The position numbers and the translations under genes are program-made. 64,000 nt of DNA from Tildeniella torsiva UHER 1998/13D (GTDB lineage Bacteria; Cyanobacteriota; Cyanobacteriia; Phormidesmidales; Phormidesmidaceae), in NCBI GenBank assembly GCA_019358835.1, contig JAHHIH010000009.1, forward strand, positions 1 through 64,000. Direction: 5' to 3'. Position 1 is the first letter of the stretch, and every line of letters starts with the position of its first letter. Under the pieces are notes generated by a model. The model saw only the letters and a program-made list of their open reading frames with translations. It made no database searches and had not been told where the DNA came from. Shown one piece after another: positions 1 through 7,041 of this stretch.

Positions 1-77
1 CGAACTCAGTCGTGAAACGCAGCTGCGGCGAAGATAGTGAGGGGGTTGCCCCTTGTCAAAATAGCTCGATGCCAGGT
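1..77 (+). rRNA. rrf: 5S ribosomal RNA, 3' part (cut by window start)
   Basis: The sequence from base 1 matches the 3' two-thirds of a cyanobacterial 5S rRNA: CGAACTCAG, then GTGAAACGC, the GCGGCGAAGATAGT segment, the GGGGGTTGCCCC hairpin, and the conserved AATAGCTCGATGCCAGG end. The 5' part lies outside the window, so this is the last gene of an rrn operon read on the plus strand. The exact 3' end is uncertain by a few bases. A strong terminator follows within ten bases. Confidence 0.93.
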
Positions 78-85
78 TCCTCTTT

Positions 86-127
86 AACAACCCTCTCGAC
101 CCCCTAAGGTCGAGAGGGTTGTTTTTT
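86..127 (+). terminator. Rho-independent terminator of the rrn operon
   Basis: A perfect 16-bp inverted repeat (arms 86-101 and 108-123, loop CCCTAA) is followed by a run of T to 127. It sits just after the 5S rRNA 3' end and should end the ribosomal RNA transcript. Decayed IS DNA begins immediately after it. Confidence 0.93.
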
Positions 128-129
128 AT

Positions 130-725
130 CTATGCCTGTGAGGTCACTACTGACTCTAAGCATGCCTGGCAATCGCTGCGAATCACTTGGATAGAGACTT
201 TACAACAACGGAACCTGATCGGGTGTGGGTGGCTAACATGACCTACATTTGGACGACCGAAGGCTGGCTGTATCTGGCAGTCATCATTGACCTATTCTCT
301 AGGCAGGTGGTGGGATGGTCGATGGCCAAGCATATGCGCACTGAGCTGGTGCTGACGGCCTTAGGAGCGGCCCTAGGGCAACGCCAACCGGCTCCATCGG
401 GGTTGCTGTTCATTCTGACCGAGGCTCTCAATATGCCAGTAGTGAGTACCGGGATGCACTTCAGCAGGCTACGATAAGGGGCAGCATGAGCCGTCGAGGT
501 AATTTTTGGGATAATGCGGTGGCTGAAAGCTTTTTTTGCACGCTCAAAACCGAGTTGATTCATCCCAGGATCTTTTTGACTCGAATGGTTGCCCGCACCG
601 TTATTGCTGAATGGATTGAGGTTTTCTATAACCGACAGCGGTTACATTCGATCCTTGGATACCTACCTCCAGTGCAGTTTGAAGACGACTATTGGCTCTC
701 CCTAGAGGGCTTGAAGGCAGCTTAA
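130..725 (+). pseudogene. IS3-family transposase (OrfB) remnant, frameshifted
   Basis: This is the integrase-core half of an IS3-family transposase, broken at both the reading-frame and sequence level. TTDSKH (about 146-163) is in one frame. LDRDFTTTEPDRVWVANMTY (187 on) is in a second frame. HSDRGSQYAS through NAVAESFFCTLKTEL to the stop at 723-725 is in a third frame. Two single-base deletions, near 163 and near 410, explain the shifts. The first catalytic Asp of the DDE triad, normally WV-D-ITY, reads Asn here (VWVANMTY). The N-terminal region and OrfA are absent. It lies directly after the rrn terminator. It cannot encode an active transposase. Confidence 0.85.
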
Positions 726-727
726 AT

Positions 728-1085
728 TACCTGTCTTTTTTCTTGAGTCAAGATCAGTTCTACTTCGCTGCCGCAGTGGGGACAACGGTTCACTTGCGCC
801 ACCACCACTTACTTGGTCGGGCGATGCGCTTAGTTCACGGCCACTGCTCGCATGACCTACTCTTACCGTTCGCTGGCTTTGGTTTGGCATAGGACAATCT
901 GAGTTTGGCTTGAAGCCCTTCGCCGGAGGAAAACTTGGAATTGCGCGACGTTTTCTGGATGTTCTGGAGGCGTTTGCTTTTAAGCCTCAGACTTCTGCCT
1001 ACAAGGCTTGCACCACCTGCTACAGCTCTCGAATTAGAGCATCTTTCTCCTCAGAATTGAGGCCTTCTAAGGGCGGCAGGTCTCT
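728..1085 (-). pseudogene. IS66-family transposase N-terminal remnant
   Basis: Read on the minus strand, pieces of an IS66 TnpC N-terminus appear in order. DLPPLEGLNSEEKDALIREL starts at 1082. A QVVQAL coiled-coil stretch follows, interrupted by TAG, TAG and TGA stops. Next come KTSRNSSK (equivalent to the family's NSSKPPS) and finally VNRCPHCGSEV, the zinc-ribbon start, near 760-790. The pieces lie in different frames, so the copy has several stops and frameshifts, and the catalytic DDE domain is missing. It points opposite to the adjacent IS3 remnant. The family call rests on these motifs only. Confidence 0.72.
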
Positions 1086-1281
1086 TATGCCAAAAGTCTA
1101 CCACCCTCGCTCATTCGCTGGTACCAATCAACCCAGTTGAACAATTACCTTACTTAAAGCTTAGGCCATCAACCTGTCCGTAACCCTCCCTTGTATGCAC
1201 AACGCCGTTTCGCTATAAAAATTGCTCTTACTGATACTTGTCTATCGGCTAGTAAACCGCTAAAAGCCTGAAACTACGGTA

Positions 1282-1364
1282 CGGAGAGGGTGGGATTCGA
1301 ACCCACGGTCCTTGCGGACACCCGATTTCAAGTCGGGCGCATTCGACCACTCTGCCACCTCTCC
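1282..1364 (-). tRNA. tRNA-Ser (anticodon UGA)
   Basis: The minus strand folds as a tRNA: acceptor GGAGAGG (5' end at 1364) pairs with CCTCTCC (1283-1289), with G as discriminator base. The anticodon stem CCCGA/TCGGG encloses loop CTTGAAA, giving anticodon TGA. A short extra arm (GTCC GCAA GGAC) marks a class II tRNA, and the T loop is GTTCGAATC. CCA is not encoded. The anticodon reads UCA-type serine codons. Confidence 0.95.
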
Positions 1365-1644
1365 TAAGGAGATATGCCTATTATGCAAGCCATCTCACTT
1401 ATCTGTTATATCACTCCAATGGCAGACTCGAAGTCCAATCTCGGTGTTTACGGGTGAGGGCAACTCCTGCCCTTTAGTGGTGTGCCAGACAATTCACAGG
1501 CACAAGGGAAGTCGTAGAATGCGGCCGCCTTCGTCACAATGTTTTACATTAATCACGTCTGTCTTTGGAGCCACAGCGCCACCCGAATGCGAACCCTTAT
1601 GGTTTGCCGGTGGCCATGTAATGTCGGCCTACTATATAAAAGCT

Positions 1645-2298
1645 ATGAGTCAATCCATGTTCTCGACCTGGCCTGTTTCTGCCAGTGCCTCTAAGGCTGC
1701 TGTTAAGCCCGAACAGCTGACTAGCACAGAACTGGTAGCCATCTGCCAGCAACGGCTACGGCCCGAGCGAATGATGTTTGCCGAACTTCTGCGCCGCTAT
1801 CAAGGTCATGTGGATAAGTTGCTCTACCACCTTGCACCCGATTGGCCTGATCGGGCGGATCTCGCTCAGGAAGTTTGGATTCGGGTGTACCGCAACATGC
1901 GCCGCCTAAACGACCCTGCCAAGTTCAAAGGCTGGCTAGGCCGCATTACTACCAACTTGTTCTATGACGAGCTACGGCGGCGTAAGCGCAACCGCGCTAC
2001 TCTCTCCCTTGATGCTCCCCTGGCCCTCGAAGATGGCAGTATTGACTGGGATGTACCCGCTAGTGCTCCTGGTCCTGTCGACACCATGATGACTCGAGAA
2101 TTTTACGATCAACTGCATCGAGCCATTGCCGACCTGCCCGAAGTCTTTCGCACGACTATTGTATTGCGTGAGATCCAGGGGCTTTCCTACGAAGAGATTG
2201 CCGAAATGACTGGAGTGTCGTTGGGTACTGTTAAGTCTCGCATTGCCCGTGCTCGGCAGCGGTTGCAGGCTGACCTGCAACCCTATCTTGGTCATTAG
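1645..2298 (+). CDS. sigG: ECF (group 3) RNA polymerase sigma factor, SigG type
   Basis: This is an extracytoplasmic-function sigma factor of about 217 residues that directs RNA polymerase to stress promoters. Region 2 shows LLRRYQGHVDKLLYHLAPDW, then DLAQEVWIRVYRN and KFKGWLGRITTNLFYDELRR. Region 4 near the C-terminus shows LPEVFRTTIVLREIQGLSYE and the helix-turn-helix GVSLGTVKSRIARARQRL. The frame is open further upstream. ATG 1645 (MSQS...) fits the family N-terminus; ATG 1621 is an alternative. A TATATAA just before 1645 could be a promoter element. The next gene is a probable anti-sigma factor, the usual partner of SigG in cyanobacteria. The SigG subgroup name is from remembered family similarity. 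Confidence 0.9.
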   Translation: MSQSMFSTWPVSASASKAAVKPEQLTSTELVAICQQRLRPERMMFAELLRRYQGHVDKLLYHLAPDWPDRADLAQEVWIRVYRNMRRLNDPAKFKGWLGRITTNLFYDELRRRKRNRATLSLDAPLALEDGSIDWDVPASAPGPVDTMMTREFYDQLHRAIADLPEVFRTTIVLREIQGLSYEEIAEMTGVSLGTVKSRIARARQRLQADLQPYLGH

Positions 2299-2480
2299 AA
2301 CATACACATTTGGGGTGCTCTGCCGACCAACCTTGCATCTTGTAGCAATTCATAGCGCATTTGGGAACCGATTGGGAACAAGAGCATGCCCGAGTGAAGG
2401 TAAACGTCTCTGTCTGAGGACGTATATTTTGCTAGTTAGAATTCTCCTCCGGAGGATACCGGTTTTAAGGAGTTGGCATT

Positions 2481-2528
2481 ATGATCAGTAGCGGCGGTAA
2501 TAACTGTTTTAATCTAGTGGTCTGCTAG
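2481..2528 (+). CDS. possible 15-residue leader peptide
   Basis: A short frame, ATG at 2481 to TAG at 2526-2528, encodes MISSGGNNCFNLVVC. It has an unusually good Shine-Dalgarno site (AAGGAG, 2467-2472) about 8 bases upstream, better than those of its neighbours. A small palindrome, TCCTCC/GGAGGA (2445-2456), lies just before it and could mask or release ribosome binding. It ends 61 bases before the anti-sigma start, so a translation-coupled leader is possible. There is no family match, and chance is a real alternative. Confidence 0.25.
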   Translation: MISSGGNNCFNLVVC

Positions 2529-2589
2529 ATTGGTTCGTTAGCTCGCCACGGTCGTTATTTAGTTGCTTATTCCAGGTGTTGTTTTTGGT

Positions 2590-3165
2590 ATGGCTACTTT
2601 TCCCTATACGCCTAGCCAGGTTCAGCGTTCATCCTTCAGCGGTGCTGCTGACTCAGATGAGTCTTCGATGACTATATTGCCCTGCTGTCACGATTTAGAT
2701 GCTATTAAGCGCGATCGCTTCGAGCTGCTAAGCGCCTATCTTGACGGCGAGGTCACCCCCGAAGAGCGCCAGAAGGTGTTGTGTTGGCTTCAGCAGGACG
2801 ATGGTGCCCGTGTCCTTTACAATCGTTTGCTCGCCCTGCGTCAGGGCCTGCGTACCCAAAGCGTTTCATCCGATTGTGACGCAGAGGCCACCCTTGTTGG
2901 CGTGTTCCACTGTCTTAACCGTCGGCTCAGGTTGGTAGCTATGGCCGGTCTTGGAGTAGCCGCCATCGGTGTAGTTAATCTTCTGTCGGGCGGGGCTGGC
3001 ACGGGCCATTCTTCTTGGAGGATGGCGACTAGTACTCCACCTGAGGCTCTGCAAATTGCCCTTGATAGGCCAGCTTTTCCGATTCCTGAGGCATCATCGG
3101 CCATGTCTACCGATTTAGGCAACCCTATTGAATCTGGTGGTCTTCCGATCGATTCTGAACTGTAG
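2590..3165 (+). CDS. probable anti-sigma factor, membrane anchored
   Basis: The protein is about 191 residues. Its cytoplasmic N-terminal part carries RFELLSAYLDGEVTPEERQK, the helix typical of RseA/zinc-finger-like anti-sigma domains, and a pair of cysteines (PCCHDLD). One transmembrane segment follows at about residues 115-135 (LVAMAGLGVAAIGVVNLL), then a Ser/Pro-rich tail probably outside the cytoplasm. It lies downstream of the ECF sigma gene in the same direction, which supports sequestration of that sigma at the membrane and release on stress. ATG 2590 is chosen; TTG 2563 and ATG 2671 are alternatives. The cognate pairing is inferred from position. Confidence 0.8.
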   Translation: MATFPYTPSQVQRSSFSGAADSDESSMTILPCCHDLDAIKRDRFELLSAYLDGEVTPEERQKVLCWLQQDDGARVLYNRLLALRQGLRTQSVSSDCDAEATLVGVFHCLNRRLRLVAMAGLGVAAIGVVNLLSGGAGTGHSSWRMATSTPPEALQIALDRPAFPIPEASSAMSTDLGNPIESGGLPIDSEL

Positions 3166-3196
3166 CGGCTTCGGTTAAACTTACCTCTACCAAAAA

Positions 3197-3246
3197 ATAG
3201 AACGGATTAGGGCTGATTGAAAGCCTCAATCCGTTCTGTCTTTATT
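3197..3246. terminator. bidirectional terminator between anti-sigma gene and ndhO
   Basis: The arms AGAACGGATT (3199-3208) and AATCCGTTCT (3228-3237) form a 10-bp stem, extended by GGCT/AGCC inside. The plus strand continues GTCTTTATTATTT. The minus strand continues ATTTTTTGG. It can therefore stop transcripts from both convergent genes. Confidence 0.85.
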
Positions 3247-3283
3247 ATTTCGATCTACTTACTGCCTGGTTCGCCAGGTAAAT

Positions 3284-3502
3284 CTAAAACTTTTCTAGCT
3301 GGTCGAGGCGCAGCCAGATGTTTGGAGTTGGCACCTCACCAAACTTGACTAGGGCATAGTCGTTACTAGTCTCTAAAATTTCCCCTCGGGTCTCAAACAG
3401 GTAAGGCGGAAATCGAGTATCGCTAGCGGTGGCCTCCAGGCTGTTTTCGAGCTTGTCGCGCACGGCTCGCACTAGGTCGCCACGCTTTAGAATTGCTGCC
3501 AT
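3284..3502 (-). CDS. ndhO: NAD(P)H-quinone oxidoreductase subunit O
   Basis: NdhO is a small subunit (72 residues) on the hydrophilic arm of the cyanobacterial NDH-1 complex on thylakoids. That complex takes electrons from ferredoxin for cyclic flow and respiration. The sequence matches the family over its full length: KRGDLVRAVRDKLENSLEA, a central PPYLFETRGEIL, and the C-terminal PTPNIWLRLDQLE. The start is ATG at 3502, since the open frame upstream has no similarity. It is followed by the bidirectional terminator. mutM lies upstream on the same strand, 71 bases away. Confidence 0.95.
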   Translation of the reverse strand: MAAILKRGDLVRAVRDKLENSLEATASDTRFPPYLFETRGEILETSNDYALVKFGEVPTPNIWLRLDQLEKF

Positions 3503-3573
3503 AGATCTATTTACTGTCAACCTCAGCCTTACTGTACACGAAATTTTCCGGTATCTCCTTAGCGCTATCTGTC

Positions 3574-4425
3574 TTAGCGCTGGCACTGAGGACAATAGTG
3601 GGCCGATCGCCCCGCTAGCTTGAGCCGACAGATGGGGGTAGCGCACAGGCGGCAGGGTTCGCCTTCGCGATCGTAAACCCAGGCAACCCCGCCGTAGTTG
3701 CCGTTAACGCCGTAGATATCGCGGTAGTCGCTAAAGGTAGTGCCCCCTGACTCGATACTGGTGATAAGCACCTCAAGGATGGCGCTGTGCAGCCGCTGGA
3801 GCCGTTTAGGGCCAATGCGATCGCTGAGGGTGAGCGGCCTGAGCCCGCTTAAAAACAGCGCCTCGTCGGCGTAGATATTGCCAAGGCCTGCCACCAGCCT
3901 TTGGTCGAGCAGAGCATTTTTGATGGGGCGATGGCTGCGGCTGAGCCGCTGGCGCAGGTAGGCCACCGAAAAACTGTCGTCAAAGGGTTCTGGCCCTAGG
4001 GCTTGTAGACCCGTCATCACGCTTGCGGGAATCGCCCCAGGGGGCACCCACCAGAGGCGACCAAAGGTGCGCTGATCGACGTAGCGTAGCTCGTGGTTAT
4101 CGCTGAGCCAGAGACGCACTCGGCAGTGGGTCTGCACCGGGGTTTTGGGGTCGAGCCAGAGCAGTTGCCCGGTCATGCGCAGGTGAACCCCCAGGTAGCC
4201 GCCCGGGCTGCCGTCGGCCTGGGTAAGTTGCCCCAGCAAATATTTTCCCCGGCGGTGCCAGGCCGATAGGCTGGCACCGATAATACCGGCTAAAAACGCG
4301 GCTTCATTGTGGGCGGGATGGGCGATCACACGGGCCAACAAGACCTGCCCCCCCTCCAGCCGATGACCTGGCGTTACCCGCGCCAGACCGCGCCGTACGG
4401 TTTCAACTTCAGGTAATTCTGGCAA
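3574..4425 (-). CDS. mutM: formamidopyrimidine-DNA glycosylase (Fpg/MutM)
   Basis: MutM is the DNA repair enzyme that removes 8-oxoguanine and formamidopyrimidines and nicks the abasic site. It is 283 residues, the normal length. The N-terminus is PELPEVETVRRGL, with the catalytic Pro exposed after Met removal and Glu next to it. Conserved RRGKYLL is near residue 57, and DQRLVAGLGNIYADEALF is in the helix-two-turn-helix region. The C-terminal zinc finger has four cysteines (CRLC...CPQC). It lies between psaE and ndhO on the same strand, with the psaE terminator upstream, so it probably has its own promoter. Confidence 0.97.
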   Translation of the reverse strand: MPELPEVETVRRGLARVTPGHRLEGGQVLLARVIAHPAHNEAAFLAGIIGASLSAWHRRGKYLLGQLTQADGSPGGYLGVHLRMTGQLLWLDPKTPVQTHCRVRLWLSDNHELRYVDQRTFGRLWWVPPGAIPASVMTGLQALGPEPFDDSFSVAYLRQRLSRSHRPIKNALLDQRLVAGLGNIYADEALFLSGLRPLTLSDRIGPKRLQRLHSAILEVLITSIESGGTTFSDYRDIYGVNGNYGGVAWVYDREGEPCRLCATPICRLKLAGRSAHYCPQCQR

Positions 4426-4509
4426 AGGTTAACCTTGGGCTGCTGCCCCCTCACGGTGTGTTTCTGAACTGTAGCAATCGCTTTAAGGGATAGGTGGACA
4501 AAAACGCCC

Positions 4510-4551
4510 CAATAACTAAGGCCCGTGCCGAAACACGGGCCTTAGTTATTG
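4510..4551 (-). terminator. terminator of psaE
   Basis: A perfect 18-bp inverted repeat (4510-4527 and 4534-4551, loop CCGAAA) lies 60 bases past the psaE stop. On the minus strand the hairpin is followed by GGGGCGTTTTT, a delayed T run. A stem this long fits a highly expressed photosystem gene. Confidence 0.85.
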
Positions 4552-4612
4552 GCTACATGATCCCCGTCAGAGCACTGAAGGCAGCTTTCGGCAGGGGCTA
4601 GAGAGCGATTGC

Positions 4613-4831
4613 CTAGCTAGCAGCCTTTTTAGCTGCCTTGGGGGCCTCAACCTCTTGTAGCTCAGCCAGCGCGAAGTTGTTGGTGTTGATGCCGGCGTAG
4701 TTAACCTTCTCAAAACGCACTACCGCGGGGTATTTGATGCCGCTTTGGTCGATGGTGGCAACGGTGCCGACTTCCCGGAACCAGTAAGACTCTTTGCGGA
4801 GAATGCGAACTTTAGAACCACGTTGAACCAT
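4613..4831 (-). CDS. psaE: photosystem I reaction centre subunit IV (PsaE)
   Basis: PsaE is a peripheral photosystem I subunit on the cytoplasmic side of the thylakoid that helps dock ferredoxin and supports cyclic electron flow. The 72-residue protein begins [17 protein letters not shown], continues [20 protein letters not shown], and has the conserved [13 protein letters not shown]3-like core, with a short Lys/Ala-rich tail. ATG 4831 is chosen: it has an AGAGGG Shine-Dalgarno 8 bases upstream, while TTG 4837 adds two extra residues. The gene diverges from the PAP-like operon across a 369-bp intergenic region. Confidence 0.97.
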   Translation of the reverse strand: MVQRGSKVRILRKESYWFREVGTVATIDQSGIKYPAVVRFEKVNYAGINTNNFALAELQEVEAPKAAKKAAS

Positions 4832-5200
4832 GAACAATGCCCTCTTGAAAATTAATATTAATGGCAGCTTGCCCAGGCCAAACCCCAGCCCAGACTCATT
4901 GCAAAAAGCCGTGGCTAAGCTTGGATAGGGGGTTATTCCATGTCCATCAGATTACTACGAGTCTTCAGCCTCATGGCACCAGCGGGTTTAAGTTTTATTG
5001 CAGTCACAAAAACAGGATCCACAGGAAACAGAGAAGCTCGTGGAGCAATTGGTTCACAGCTAAGTCCAGCAACCTATAGACTGCCGGGAGGACAAAAAGA
5101 TGCTAAGGCGATCGCCCTAATTCTTTTGGCCACAATTTTGTTTACATTTCGCAATGTAAGGGCATATTAGTGATATCACCCTGCGGGAGACTTGCTCAGC
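4832..5200. other. psaE / PAP-like operon divergent intergenic region
   Basis: This 369-bp region separates two divergent light-related transcription units. It holds the psaE leader, an HIP1 site (GGCGATCGCC, 5108-5117), and near the right end an inverted pair of TTACATT boxes with a fitting promoter (entered separately). A 76-codon open frame at 4940-5170 has no recognisable similarity and is not called. Confidence 0.6.
5141..5170 (+). promoter_or_regulatory. promoter of the PAP-like operon with inverted TTACATT boxes
   Basis: A -35-like TTTACA (5141-5146) and a -10-like ATATTA/TATTAG (5164-5170) are spaced 17-18 bp apart. The -35 element is part of a perfect inverted repeat, TTACATT TCGC AATGTAA (5142-5159). 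Each half matches the TTTACA(T/A)(T/A) core of the HLR1 element bound by the response regulator RpaB. However, canonical HLR1 is a direct repeat with 2-bp spacing. RpaB control is therefore an inference. Confidence 0.5.
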
Positions 5201-5677
5201 ATGCTCACTAACGTCCAGGCTTTAGTACAAACTACCGATGGTCGCTATGCCTCCGACCAAGAGCTGATGTTTTTTCAGCAATACCTGGGCTCCGTTGGCA
5301 CCCGGCTGCGAGCCTACCAAAAAATTCAGGGGGCCGAGCAGCAGATTATCAGTCAGGTTATGACTCGACTCAAGGTTCAAAGGCCCGACATATTTTTGGT
5401 GGGCGGGCAAGATTTGGCCGCCAAGTGGCAGCGAGATACTGTACGAGTGCTGCGCTACAGCGCCACGGCGCTGCTGCTCGACGATTTGGAACGGTTTAGG
5501 GATACCCTGCTGCTGTGGTTTCAAACCATCATGCGAGCCTTTGGCGCCCAGGAGAGCTGCGATCTGACCTATGCCGCCATGCAGGAGGTGATGGCCCAGC
5601 ATCTCAGTGGTGAAGAACTAATCCTGTTTTTACCTATCCTAGAGCTGAGTCGTACGACCCTGGGTGGGGCTGTCTAA
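5201..5677 (+). CDS. phycobilisome-like (globin-fold) protein of a PAP-like operon, first copy
   Basis: The protein is about 158 residues with helical phycobiliprotein-like character: ELMFFQQYLG, RLRAYQKIQGAEQQIISQV, and the diagnostic WQRDTVRVLRYSATALLLDD at residues 76-95. In true phycobiliproteins the equivalent segment is C-x-R-D with a bilin-binding Cys. Here that position is Trp76, so no bilin should attach by the usual bond. ATG 5201 is chosen, 10 bases after GGGAGA. It opens an operon matching the order of slr0144-slr0147 plus slr0152 of Synechocystis, which is linked in the literature to photosystem II assembly. This first phycobilisome-like gene appears to be extra. The function is inferred. 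Confidence 0.78.
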   Translation: MLTNVQALVQTTDGRYASDQELMFFQQYLGSVGTRLRAYQKIQGAEQQIISQVMTRLKVQRPDIFLVGGQDLAAKWQRDTVRVLRYSATALLLDDLERFRDTLLLWFQTIMRAFGAQESCDLTYAAMQEVMAQHLSGEELILFLPILELSRTTLGGAV

Positions 5678-5982
5678 GACCTGTTAAAGCTTGGCAGAAG
5701 CGGCCATATAATTTGGCGCTGACCGATAGCGTAATCGATACAACACTGTTGCCCAGATCGCCAATTGCAGCGGTTTGGGCGCTTTGATTGGAATAGGGTA
5801 TTACTACGTTTTGTATCGTGGCGGAGGGGCAGGGGCAGCGACGATGCCCTCTGTCTGGGGGGTTTAGCCCGAGGCAGGCGGGTTGGCGCTGGCGCGATCG
5901 CACGCCAGCGCTGTTAATTTGGCGTCGGCTTGGGCACATTACAGCTATCACTGAAAACAGTCTTACAAGGCCTGTTCGATAT
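5678..5982 (+). other. 305-bp gap inside the PAP-like operon
   Basis: No gene is seen. The following frame is open from 5818, but that extension looks compositionally unlike protein (Arg/Trp/Gly-rich) and lacks a ribosome site. There is no clear terminator. A second promoter for the downstream five genes could lie here, for example around the AT-rich stretch 5790-5815. I cannot identify one firmly. Confidence 0.4.
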
Positions 5983-6666
5983 ATGGTTATGTCCACCGAG
6001 ACCGCCCACCGTCTACACCAAAAATTCCCCAAAAAGCATAACCACTATGCCCTGCGGGATTTCTTTCAGTTCAATAGCGAATACGGCACCATTACCGACT
6101 GGAACGACGCGCGCAATGTGCTCACCAGCGAAGACTTTATTATTGGCCTGCTAGAGGGGCTGCAAGAGGAAGTCGGCGATGCCTCCTCGGCCATCATGTA
6201 CACCGTGGGGCTGGAGTGGGGCAAAATCGACTCGCTACAGTTTGAAGCCTGGTTTGAGCGCGAGTTTGCCATGAGCCCCCGTCGCGCCAACCTGATGTTT
6301 TTGCTCGAAACCTGGTGGTGGCCCTACATTTCCCAGGGCTGGGGCCGATGGGAGGTCGACATGAGCGATCGCAAGCAGGGTTTCATGTTCATCAATCTGT
6401 TTGATTCCGCTGTGGCCCGTACCCTGGGCGACGTGGGCAAGCCCGTCTGCCACCTCTATGCGGGTCTGTTTGCCGGATTTTTCACCGAGATGGTGCGTAA
6501 GCAGCTGAGCTGCATTGAAATTCAGTGCTACTCCATGGGCGAGACCTACTGCAAGTTTTTGCTGGGGGGCCGCGAGCGCATCGACGCCGCCTCTTTCTGG
6601 ATGAATGAAGGGGCCAACGCCCGCGACATTGAGAAGCGCCTGCGGGCTGGGGAAGGTGGCCAATGA
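5983..6666 (+). CDS. V4R-domain protein (Slr0144-like)
   Basis: The protein is about 227 residues. Its C-terminal half has the V4R (4-vinyl reductase) domain signature: HLYAGLFAGFFTEMVRKQL, then CIEIQCYSMGETYCKFLLGG near residues 178-197, with three cysteines as in small-molecule-binding V4R domains. The N-terminal half has YALRDFFQFNSEYG and ASSAIMYTVGLEWGKID. In Synechocystis two V4R proteins of the slr0144-slr0152 operon associate with photosystem II assembly, possibly binding chlorophyll precursors; the ligand is unproven. ATG 5983 or 5989 could start it. Its stop overlaps the next start by 4 bases (ATGA at 6663-6666), showing translational coupling. Confidence 0.85.
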   Translation: MVMSTETAHRLHQKFPKKHNHYALRDFFQFNSEYGTITDWNDARNVLTSEDFIIGLLEGLQEEVGDASSAIMYTVGLEWGKIDSLQFEAWFEREFAMSPRRANLMFLLETWWWPYISQGWGRWEVDMSDRKQGFMFINLFDSAVARTLGDVGKPVCHLYAGLFAGFFTEMVRKQLSCIEIQCYSMGETYCKFLLGGRERIDAASFWMNEGANARDIEKRLRAGEGGQ

Positions 6667-6962
6667 GCATGTTTCCCGAAGAGGCCCAGACTTCTCAACC
6701 CTGGCTGAGAGAAACGGTGCAGTCCTTCTTTCAAGCCGTGGCCTGGGACGGGCGATCGACCCTCGCTATGTCAGGCTTGGGAGCCACCGCCCGGTCAGAG
6801 TCAACCATGACCATGACCGTTAGCGATTTCTTCCAAAACATCGCCTGGGACGGTCAGCCCACCATTGGGGTACCGATCTCTCCCCTAGCGGCAACGGCCA
6901 CTCCCACCGCTGACCCCAATCTCGATTTGACCCTCGATGGGTTCTCTGACCTATTTGGCTAG
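6663..6962 (+). CDS. small two-repeat protein of the PAP-like operon
   Basis: This is a 99-residue protein of unknown function built from two copies of one short motif: TVQSFFQAVAWDGRSTLAM (residues 18-36) and TVSDFFQNIAWDGQPTIGV (52-70), a 34-residue period. The rest is Thr/Ala-rich and low complexity, ending LDGFSDLFG. There is no signal peptide or membrane segment. It is translationally coupled to the V4R gene before it. By position it matches the small gene slr0145. Repeated aromatic amphipathic motifs suggest a bivalent binding peptide that bridges partner proteins, perhaps the phycobilisome-like or V4R products. That role is inference. Confidence 0.75.
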   Translation: MSMFPEEAQTSQPWLRETVQSFFQAVAWDGRSTLAMSGLGATARSESTMTMTVSDFFQNIAWDGQPTIGVPISPLAATATPTADPNLDLTLDGFSDLFG

Positions 6963-7041
6963 TTTGTCGGTCCTTGGCCTGCTAGCCGACGGTAAGCGCC
7001 ATCAGCCCAACCACCTGCGCCCCACTTCCCGGAGATTTGTC

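Noticed and set aside
4940-5170. 76-codon open frame between psaE and the PAP-like operon
   Set aside because: It has no ribosome site, overlaps the operon promoter and shows no similarity; its hydrophobic C-terminus can arise by chance.
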